From: Branchipolynoe longqiensis
Lineage: Eukaryota; Annelida; Polychaeta; Phyllodocida; Polynoidae
Length of the DNA: 64,000 bases
Direction of reading: 5' to 3'
Assembly: GCA_030323885.1 (NCBI GenBank)
Contig: CM059196.1
Location: 37,116,481-37,180,480 of the forward strand
Shown here: positions 41,901-53,900 of the stretch, one piece after another
How the letters are laid out: every line of letters begins with the position of its first letter
How positions within the stretch are numbered: position 1 is the first letter of the stretch
Notes under the pieces: model-generated
What the model saw: only the letters and a program-made list of their open reading frames with translations
Database searches by the model: none
Told to the model about the DNA's origin: nothing
Position numbers and translations under genes: made by a program

Positions 41901-44900
41901 GCTGCGACAGTGACATGGTTTTCTGTTTAGGGTTTGCTCCCTTAGCCTTCAGTTCTGTCAAGAACCTGTACCACAAGGCAGTGGTTTACAACTCTGCAGG
42001 GCTGGGGCGTCAAGCTCCCTGAGGTGTTGCAATACCTGCAAGACCTGCATACCTGTTACATTGTAGAATAGGTAAACAATGTAGGCATATACGTGTCTGG
42101 GAATCGCTATGTTGAATTGCATTGTTTCTCATTGGTTTCCTGCTCTCTTTGATATGCTATCTCTCTTCGATGTTTTATTTGTATTTGTGTGCTATTTCAT
42201 AAGACAGGAGGAAGTAGTTATATATATACAATGAAACCTATATTATAACACGATCATTGGGGTCCATGAAATGTCATCACGAAAACAGCGAGGTCGCGCT
42301 AAATTTGGGGTTCAGTTTACTGAATTACCTTTGAATTAAGGAATTCTGGGTCCAATGAATCATCGTGTTATTTCAGAATTCGTGTTAAATCGGGGGGCAG
42401 AGGTGTTATAGCAGGGTTCCACTGTAATGGGTAAAACTATTTTTCTTCAATGCATGTGACAGTTATCATTACATCATTGAGTTTAATAGCCCCCGCCACC
42501 CCCCACCCCCACACCCAGACTGAGATAAAATAAGCAGATGGCCAGTAACCGTAATATGCGCGATTTTCACTCAACCCTAATCATGTTTTGGGGGGGGGGG
42601 GGGGGGGTAAATTGTTTCGGCAAGCTTGGGCTTATACACTGTACCCATTTGGGCCTTGCACAGCTCTATGAGAGAGTGTATGGTTGATGTACACCCCGCT
42701 AGATGGCGCCAAAGTCAAATAGTTCATCTCAGGCAGTGTGGCGGGTAATAGAGGGGGTGTAATGACGTCACGAGACAACTTCTGGTGGCAATATTGGATT
42801 ACATATTAAAGGCTTGCAACTGTTTACATTGTGTTTATTTACTGATTTTTTGGTTTATTTGTCAGTGTTTTGAGCAGTTTGGCCTCAAAAGTTCGGGGCA
42901 AAGGTTTTTTTGATGATGGGGAAGTAATTTTTTAATCATGTAGCCTCACATCATTGCTAAAGAGCAGTATGTTGACACATTGGAGGCTCTGGCAAAGAAT
43001 AGACTACATCACGGTTCCAGCAGTGCGGTGCATTGTGGGATGTGTCAGAGCAAAACAACCCCCACAGAAGCACATGGCACATGCTAATACACTGGGTGCA
43101 GCTATGAAATGTGCTAGTTTCAGCTCTTCTCAGCTCTTGTTTGAAATGTAGAATACCAACTAAAAAAGGTTTGCCAATACGCTTAGGGCAAAACTGCCAT
43201 TTTATTCCAAATTAATAGAAATACATAACAATTTGGCACAAACATGGACGGAAGGATGCAATATAATAAATATGTTTAAGACACAACTCTCCATAATTAA
43301 GCATTTTGAGCTAAGAAACATACAATTTCAGTCACTTTACAGGCTGATGTTTACATCACCATTGATTAGCCAGAAGTAATTCTTGTTCTAAATATTAAAA
43401 TGTCAAATGTGATAAAAACTTGTTTCAAAGAAATATATAACCAATATCTGATTAACCCTACTCATTTTCTATTTCTACATATGTCATTAACCATAGGATA
43501 TAACTAAAAACATGAATAATAAGTAAAACTGACTCTGGCTATGGCTCTAACAATGGTCTGAGTGGCCAGATTTGTCTAAATCTAAATGCACATGGCATAA
43601 GATGTCCTGATTATATTGATGTAAATGCAATGCTGAATAAAAGATTATTATCTTCTTCACTTTTTTCCTTTTTTTTTTAGTTAGTGTTCTATGTTTCAAA
43701 CAAGAGCTGAGATGAGCTGAAACTAGCACATTTCATAACTGAACCCAGTGTATTAGCATGTGCCATGTGCTTCTCATGGGTTTGTTTTGCTCTGACACAT
43801 CCCACAATGCACCGCATGGCTGGAACGGTGATGTAGTCTATTACTTTGGTTTTAGATAGAAAAACCCCCCAACAATGCTGAACATTGCAATGAACATTAC
43901 AATAGAGAATATGTTCCCAACACTATTTGTGGATTTAATTCGATTTTCTTTTGTTTAAAGCTCCACAAGTGCGTTATAAAACTAGTGCGAATCGAGTGTT
44001 GGACGAGTTCTGGATGACGGTGACTGAGCTGACGTCATACAGCGTTCGGATCAAGGCCAGTGGAGACGCCAAGCTGTACCTGACTGACATCCCCGGGGTA
44101 ACAACGCGGCAGGCCTTTGAGATCCTCATAGCACACAAAGGTAGCAATGGTGGTTTTAAATTCTTGTGTTTGGTGTAAAGTTGGTTGGTTGTTGGAGTTT
44201 TATGTCCTGGCAACATCTTAGGTCATATCAGGACGAGTAGCTACCGACTTGTGACAGTTCGCACTCATGGTGACTTTATAGTGCTGTCCCACTTGGAAAT
44301 CAGGCCGCTGGCACCATGACCTAATATCCCACTCAGTCATATTACCCTGACAATGAGCCAATCAGCTCTTGCCCTATCCTATTATTACCGAGCGCCTGGC
44401 TAGGAAGCAACAGGGATCAATTTGATAAGTGATTGGTTTGAATCGACCAGGGTTTGAACCAATTGGTTTCGAATCCCACAATCTTCCAAAACGGGAGACG
44501 GACGCTCAACTCATTCGGCCATCCCGTCTGGTCTTTCTCTATATATCATGGTGGTTATGATAACGTAAACAAAAACTACTTCCTTTTGACCAACCAGTGG
44601 TTCACAAGTGATTCATCAAAGGCTGCGGTATGTGCTGTCCTGTCTGTGGGAAAGTGCATATAAAAGACCCTTTGCTGCTTATCGGAAAGAGTAGTTTATG
44701 TGGTGGCAGCTGGTTTCCTCCAAAGAAATATGTCAGAATGACCATATGTTTGACGTCTAATAGCCGATGATACAAAAATCAATGTGCTCTAGAGGTGTCG
44801 TTAAATAAAACAAACTTTACTTTTCCTTTTGACAGAACTTGACCAGAACGTGTACACACAGATAAAAGATCTGCAGAGCGGTTTGGTCATGGCTCATGTG

Positions 44901-47900
44901 AAAACGCCCGACATCCTATCAGAGGACCAGTTTCGCTGGTTCTGGGTGTCTTGGGATTCAAGTGATAAGCCTGATAACGGACTGATAAGGGTGAGTATAG
45001 CAATAATGTCTGTGTCTGTTAGTTTAAAGGTAATGTTCCCGCCATTGTGAGATATGTATAACTGGTCTATTCAGAGTCCTCCCCTGCCACAGACAGTTGA
45101 GTCAAACCAATGATTGTGCGTAATGCTTTGGCGTTGTGGGTAATCAGGATCGCGAACACAGACCAAGGCGTGCCACTACTAAGGACGTCTATTGTGTCGC
45201 CGACTAGCAGTATTCTTTAGAACTATGTAACAACTCAAACGCCGACTAGCGGGTCTTTTCTAAACCTGGTCGCCGATCGGGTAACAGGACTTGATGACGT
45301 ATTACGCAGTACACTCGTATTGCCGATGCACCCCTTTTCGTGTAGACTTTTGCTATATAAGGCGGTGCGGCGACGGGGTTTGGTCATTACGACCGGAGGA
45401 GCCAGGAGACAATAACCAGCCTTAAATTGGCCTCCCACACCCTTCATGTGAAAGTGGAAAGTAGGGCCATAGCATCTCTAGCCTCGTTTTCTTAAGCATT
45501 TGTGAGCTGACATTTGTATAACCTGACGTTTAACTTTCCTTAATTAAAAATGCCATAACTATATTTGCTGTGTTCGCGTTTTTCCTGATTATGGTACTAG
45601 CCGCTTCCTAGACTGGTGCTCAGCATTGATAGGATAGGACAAGGACTGGTTAGCTCAGTGTCAGGATAATGTGACTTAGTGGGATATTGGGTCATGGTGC
45701 TGGTGACCTGATTTCCCAGTGGGGCAGCACCAATCAGATGCCATGAGTGTACACCCTCACAAGTCGGTACTCGTCCTGATATGACCTTAAATGTTGCCAG
45801 GACGTAAATCTCCCACAAACAAACAAACCCCTCCCAGCAAACCTCTCACGTGACCCCTGACCTCCATGGGACCCGTGGAAGAGAAAATTGGAAGCATTCA
45901 AAATAATAGCCAAAGACATTCCAAATAATATCAGATTCCATATTAAAGTGAAGCTTTACATGCTGTGTATGTGTCAGAGTTGAAAAAAAAACTATTTCAC
46001 TTTTTGCTTTTGATCTTATAAGGAATAATAATAGGAAAATATGTCCTGTGTAACATGGAAATTAAGCACACATCCATACCATCATTTTTTACCACACACA
46101 ACACATTCAAGCTAAATTTCTTTCATTACAAGTTAAGCAAACAAAATGATGTCTTACAAGAAAAAAAGTTGAAAACAAAGTTGAAAAAAAACCAAGTATG
46201 TGTTAATTTTAGTGTAAATGTGTAAAATTTCACATTTTCACTTTAACACAAAATCATATGAACATACTTTCAATACATACTATATATACATAAAAACAAT
46301 AACAAAAGGCAACAATAATTATTTGACTTGCTATTAAAAAAGAGAAAGAATTTTTAATATTAAATGTTAAAAGAATATCTATATGTTTCAAGGAATGTAT
46401 AAAAAGAAAATCTTTAAGCTTTCTTTACCAGGGTGAAAATACATAATGAGATGTCATTTACAGTATTAAAGGTAACGTCAATATAATTTTTTACTTTTAT
46501 TTGTTTAGTATTAGTAATGTATGTCTTATTTTTAACTGGGGAAAGTGCTCATAAGTATTGTACTCCGGCTTTCTCCTTTTTAATTTTTGACATTACTGAT
46601 ATAAACATCAGCTTGTATGTACAATTGTTTGTTGGTTTTACGTCCTAGCAACATCTAAGGTTATATCAGGATGGGTACCGACTTGTGACACTGCGCACTC
46701 ATGGCGACTTTCTAGTGCTGCCTCACTGGGAAACCAAGTCACTAGCACCATGACCTGATATCCCACTCAGTCACATTATCCTGACACTGAGCCAACCAGT
46801 CCTTGCCCTATCCTAATAATGCCAAGCGCCAGGCTAGGAAGTGACAAGTATACGTTTTTAAGTCATTCGTATGACTCGACCAGGATTCTAACCCCCAAAC
46901 TCATGGGTTCAGATGTATGTACAATGATCATGTGGAAATAAATAAATATCTTATCTTCATTATCCAAAGTAACATGGAAACCAAATATGTGGTACCTAGT
47001 TTCAGAGAACGACCCAGAAACCAGAATTAGCACAGCCTTGTTGGCAAATTGTTCATGTTGCAGCGGCAACATGGGTAATTTGGCGCTTGGGACCGAATTG
47101 CCCACCTAAATCTTGGCTCTATCAAAGACCCTATAATACTAAGATGGCTCACTCCCTATCTCTCCCATGGTAATGTAAATTTTGCAGTGCCACCTTGTGG
47201 TGGGTTTGATGAGCCCGGCTGCTGGTTGGTGTTTCACATGTAAACACATACAATTATATTATACATGAGATAGGTAAGTATGAATACACATCAATATGAA
47301 ATTGCTATGAACAAAGACACATCATCATCAGCATCATCATCAACATCGCCATCATCACACATCTTTCACATTCATATATACATTTAAACATATAATATAG
47401 CACCTGTTTAACCAAGAGAACAGCCAGCGCACCAATTGGTGGGTTTTATCATTTTGATTACACAGTACAGGCTGAGTGAGCCGTATTAGTATTATAGGGT
47501 CTTTGGCTCTATGGCAGCCGACACTACTGGCGCCACCTACACATTCCCCCGGCACTACCAACTCCATAAGCCTCCACTGCCGCCTGGCGGTTCGGTGCGC
47601 ACGGACCGACCTGAGCGCCCCTGAGCACCCCGTTAAACCAAGGCCGGTGTGGTGGTTTCAGCGTGTTCCCGTGCTCAGACGTGTCCCTCGCTTCTGCGCA
47701 TGCGTCAGAATCTAGTAAACATGGCCGTAATCGATTAACACGAACCGGGCGACTCGGGTCATCCGAATTTCAAATAGAACACGCGAGTGGAGTCGACAAA
47801 TACACGTCCCGTGTGCACAAAAAGAATAACTTAGATTAATGAAATGGAAATATAGGTAAACTGGGCGATGATACAATACTTTAAATCCTATTTTGCTGTA

Positions 47901-50900
47901 CTTTTATCGGTTATTAAACAAAAAAGAACAAACTGTCCACCCGAGCATATTCGATTATTCAACCTGAGTTTATAGGATGTGCGCATGCGCCAATAAGTCG
48001 CTGGGGTGACCCGAGTTGATGCGAAATCCGCGCATGCGCAGAAGCAATGGGACACGTCTGAGCACGGGAACACGCTGAAAGCACCACACCGGATAAACCA
48101 AACGATTGGTTAATCCACACTTTTTTCAACGGCCCGGCAAAATACTACCATTTATCATATAAAAAAGTTGCTTAAACCAAAGTCGGTTAATCAAAATTAT
48201 TGGTTAATCCAAACAAAATTGTCAGACCCCAGGCCACTCCGGTATGGTTAAACCAAACTTTCATGTGGTTATAAGGTCATCTGAGACCCCACTGACTTTT
48301 TTATATGATAAATGGTAGTATTTTGCTGGGCCACCGAAAAAAGTTTGGATTAACCAATCGTTTGGTTTAACCGAGCTTGGTTTAATGGGGTTATTCTGTA
48401 TATACATAAAAAACAATAATCAAAGTGTCCACATACATTGTATATTACATTCATATTGCACCCACATGTTTGCCAAAGCCAAGTCGAAGCCAAAGCTCCG
48501 TTAAAGCAATGATCGGTTAATCCAAACATATTTCTAGGTTCCCTTCAAGTTTGGTTTAACGGGGTTATACTGCAGCTCACTTTTGTCATCTTTGGTGTCC
48601 CGCGTTGCTAATTGCCCGTGTTAGCCTTGCCAACATGGCCGTTGTTGTTTCAGTTTGGGACAGGTCCTTTGCCCGGACAGTACCAGGTGTTGTCAGGTCG
48701 GCACAACACCTCACTCGACATTAATGCGCTGGGATTCTCGGCTGATAAAGACGTGGATGTTACATGGGAGCTCGGCAGACACGCGGGTAACCATATATCC
48801 CATAAATAATTGACTACATCACGGTTCCGACTGCGCATGTGCTGAAAACGGCGTTGGGAGCAAAGCAAAGGCATATACGCCCATTGAGTTTGCCGATACG
48901 CGTAGGGCAAAACTGGCATTTTATTCAAAATAACTAGAAATACTAGATTTGTCTAGATTTATCTAAATCTAAATGCACATGGCATAAGATTTGCTGATTA
49001 TATTGATGTAAATGCAATGCTGGATAAAAGATTAATATCTTAATTTATTATATATATTTTTTTAGTTGGTATTCTATGTTTCAAACAAGAGCTCAGATGA
49101 GCTGAAACTAGCACATTTCATAGCTGCCCCAGTGTATTAGCATGTGCCATGTGCTTCTTGTGGCTTTGTTTTGCTCTGATGCATCCCACAATGCACCGCG
49201 CCGCTGGAACTGTGATGTAGTCTATTCTAGTGCATTTTATTTCCAGCAAAAACATTCGGTAAAACTTAGACATGTTATGCACCTTCAAATGAACCAACCT
49301 TAATCCAAACACATTAATATTTCTTCAGGGAAACGTATGAATACTCACACAAGGGGGCGGGGGGGGGGGGGGCAGAAATAAGGTTGGTTGGTTGGTTGTT
49401 TGAGTTTTATGTCCTAGCAACATCTAAGATCATATCAGGACGGGTACCGACTTGTTACAGCGCACACTCATGGCGATTTTATAGTACTGCCCCACTGGGA
49501 GACCAGACCGCCAGCACCATGACCTGATATACCACTCAGTCACATTATCCTGACACTGAGCCAACCAGTCCTTGCCCTATCCTGATAATGCTGAACGCCT
49601 GGCTAGAAGCGACAAGTATCAATTTTTAAGTCATTGGTTTGACCCGACTAAGGTTCGAACCTGTAGGTTCGAATCCCATGATCTACTAAAACGGGAGATG
49701 GACGCTCAACTCATTTGGCATTCCTATCTGGTTGTAGAACTTAGACATATACACCATCAAATGATTTTTATTCGAACAGATTAATATTTCTTCAGAGAAA
49801 CGAATGAATATTCACACAAGGTGTGGTGGAGACTATGAATAGTATTACAGTTCATTTATATACTGTGCGAAAAAAACTTAGTTTTTCCAGATTTCAGAAT
49901 TTCAGATATGGCGTTATGGACTTGTATAAGCTTTAACTTAGTTTAAGCAATGCCACACAATTTTGACCTCATATTGAACTCTTCCCACTTGCTGTCCGGA
50001 CCTGACTTCGTCCACACCTCTTCTATTGCCTCTCCGCTGCGCCGCGCTCCTCCTTGATTATGTCTGAAAAGAGTGGCAGGAGGGGGAGCATTCCACTTTC
50101 TATCTCTTACTCCGTCTGTGTCTCCGCTTACTGACTGGGAGGCACAGGGCAAGGGAGGCACAGCCCTTTGACTCAACTGTCCTCATTTCTCTTTCCTCTC
50201 TTCTCTTTTCTTTTTTTTCTCCCAGGCTTACTCCTCCCCAAGATCAAGGGAGTTGTTTGCTTGGGTTGGGCCCTGTTCCTTTCTCATTGTTTCACTTTGT
50301 TCTTGCTGCAGATCCCACCTTTTCCCATCCCTTCCTCCTGAACCATCGGCTACTGGACACGAGTGCACTGCTACAATCGGACGAGAGTGAACCCGTACCG
50401 CTCCAACGACTTGTTGTTATTGTTCTAAAGAACCCTCCCACTTCTACAACCATCCCCACTGAAGTTAACGCTTCATCCAAAAAACGGACCGATTTATCGG
50501 GGCCGTTTTCTATTGCTGCAGTCCTGCAGCCTGTAACCATCAAGGTCACGAACCACCCAAAAGTCAACTCTCTTCTAGCTACACCAAATCAATGTTCCTT
50601 CGGCAATAAGTTACATCACCAATAATTTCACCAATCACACCCTCCCTATATATAATCTGTACATATAATGTTAGATACAAGATTCACCCCGTACTGCTGC
50701 AGTAGGGGTGCAAACCAACCCTATGTAAAAGCTGTCGAAAATGCAGGTAAAAGAATTGAGAGCCTAATTTCACAATCTAAGAAGCAACAATTATTCTTTA
50801 CATATGTCTTATTGATAGCCCGCTACCTTTGAGTTGAAAAATATAATATAATATCTAGTTTAATAAGATTTAAAAGTGAAATCGATGGCGTTCTGTGACC

Positions 50901-53900
50901 GCCATCTTGTCTTTTTGCATTCTCGCCCATTTCACCAACTCTGTGCCTATATGGGTAGCCATTTGATACTGGAGCCACAGTTTCTAGGTCATGTTCGATA
51001 CTAAACCTATTTTCGCCTGTATTTACACTACGGTGTCATTCACCCGTGTACTACAAGTACCGGGTGAATCATTTATCTAATATAATGTATGCACAGCCTC
51101 ACACTTTCCTTTCTGCACCACATCACAGAGGGAAACACCTACATGCTGAAGACTGACGGAATCTCATATGAGAAAGGTGCATGGATTACTCCTATAGACA
51201 AAACACTGAGCTTTGAGGTGCAGGCGTGTCAGGATGCAAAGGTGGCCCTTCTCAGTGACAAGAGCGGGTTGGCGGGAGGGTATGAGCTCCACCTTGGGCT
51301 CTTCGATAATACTGGAGCTGCACTCTTCGATGGGCTTGCGGTAAGGAGAGCTAACAAATATTTTAGCCTTCAATATCTAAGAGTAGTTTATATGACACTC
51401 CAACACATTCTGTTCGAGTGTGTGGATTTCATTTCCTTGCATTAACACTGTTTTAATGTAAATAGCATTACCAATGTAAATAAAACACAAACAAATTTCC
51501 TTGTATTCTTAAAGTTCCTGAGAACAATTGGGTTTATTTAGCCTCTTATAATTTTGGTTTATTTTTTGCGAGTTAGATTTTGCTGTTAATTGACAAAAGT
51601 CTAACCACTTCAAAATTGCAACAGAGGTGATTTTTGCTATAGATGTGATATTTGACATAGATCTGACCATATCAGAATTTCATTTTAAATTTCAATGTAA
51701 GCATATGGATGTGATTGACAAGACTGACAGAATAGATACCACTAGCTTTTTGTAGTGAATGTGCTCTATTTTGCTGACATGGCGTTAATGAAAGATTCTG
51801 ACTATTTAAACAAATATATATTCTTAGGGGGGAAAATGGATATTTTTTAAAACATTATTAGCAATTTTATTGTTCACTCTCTTGTGGTTCATAGTGCATA
51901 AGTTAGTATACTACTTATATTCACATATTTACCTGTATCGCTTTTTGTTGTTTTTGTTGGTTCAGCGATAATATAAATAATGGTGAATGCTATTCCATGC
52001 CTTTCTCTATCTGATGGAGCAGGACGTAGCTAAGGCATGTCCAGCTATGAAGGCATTGGTCATCCTATCGATCCTGCTCAGTGGACACATTTGCAGTTTG
52101 GGCTATTTTCCCTTCTAACCAGTGTTCCAGAACTGGTTAATCAAAGGTTGTGGTATGTGCTGTCCTGTCTGTGGGAAAGTACATATAACAGATCAATTGT
52201 TGCTTATCAGAAAGAGTAGCCTATGTGTCGGCAGCAGGTTTCCTACAAAAGAAATATGTCAGAATGACCATATGTTTGACATCCAATAGCCGATGATAAA
52301 AATCAATGTGCTCTAGAGGCATCGTTAAATAAAACAAGCTTTACTCTGCTTTTCTCTACCAGGAAAATGGTGGTGCAGAACTTGCATATAGCAATTACCA
52401 TGGCACGTTGAGTTGTCATGAACTGAGGAGATTTTGGGTCAGCTGGGACAAATCGAAGCTCTATGTGGGAGCGGGGTACAATGATGACACTCCCTTTATG
52501 ACGTATGACAGCAAAAAAAAATTGGATGACATCAATGCCATAGGATTCACTTCTGACGTCAGATCTAATGCTGAATGGCGAATACCTCAAGATCAAGGTT
52601 AGTTCTATTCTTTTGTAAAGGGAATGCGTATATATAGTGAAACCCTGTATTATAACACACCCCAATTTAAATCGAATTCGGATATAATGCAATGATTCAT
52701 TGGACCCAGAATTCTTTAATTCACGAAAGGTGGAGACACGAGTAGTATACAATGGTTCTTTATTCATCATATAAAAACACGCATGCTCTGCCGCTGTGAG
52801 CACCCTATGTGATTACAAAACTCTCCCCCTTCATTTCACCTGTGATGCAATTAGCCTAATCAATTTAACCATGTCTGGAAAGAGGAAGGAAAACTAGTCA
52901 CACGGATGAACAGTGAATAAGTTGTGCTTTATTGGCAGCAACTCCTGTCATCCCCCTTACATGTGACCTAACACCTATACTCCTCATATACTGCCCACAC
53001 TATGTCTCATTGTCACTTTAGCCTGTATATTGAAACAGTGCCAACAACCCATGGGACAGGAGTCCTATGGCTGTGGATGCACTCAATTTGAATATCTGAA
53101 TTTGGATAGCATCAGACAGAGTGTCTGGGGTCCTGCTCTAGAGTAGGTCTGTCTCACTCAAGAGCCAGGATGAGAGTGATTTTCCTTCAGTGTGTCTGAA
53201 GCAAACTCTTGAATAATTAATTAGCTGAGACTAGTGTGTGGTCAGGATAGGCCAAGGGAGTCAGGTGACCGGACATTCCCCAGCCAGCCAATGAGACACT
53301 CCCCCACAGACTGGGTGGGTGACCACCCCATTAGGGGCTGTCACTCAAACCAGCTGCAGGTGGTGTACTCTATACATATGCAAATTAGGCAGGTGGGTCA
53401 GTCGGTGGTCTTGGGTGGACAGGATGTTGCAAACAGTTACAGATTTGTATATAGTAAAATCATTCTTTTCCTCCTTTGTATTCTTTATGAACACATAGAG
53501 AACATTTCAACCATCATGTACTGTTTCTTGCAAAGGAGCTCTTTTCATTAACTCCAAACATCATATATAACAGATAGCTTACATCATTCAGCCTCATGTA
53601 CATTTCCATCAACTCCACTCACAATATATAACATATACTTTACCTCACTCAGCATCATGTACAATGGGAGTGGGATTCTATTGATTTTAGTTACCTTTAG
53701 TTTACATAATATAAGTCCCACTCCAGCAACCAAGAATAATAATGCTCTCTGCCAATATATAATTCTTAACCGAAAATCCGTATATTTTTACAATCAGATT
53801 CATGTACAGTTCAGGTTCAAAGGTCAAATGGGTGCTAGTCTAGATGTTCAGTTCAGTCCCTGTTGATGTTAGATGTACCGGAACCGAACCCTCAACCCTT

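Noticed and set aside
50257..50625. 122-codon open frame
   Set aside because: No domain recognised and no splice links to the host gene; kept only as an unassigned stretch.
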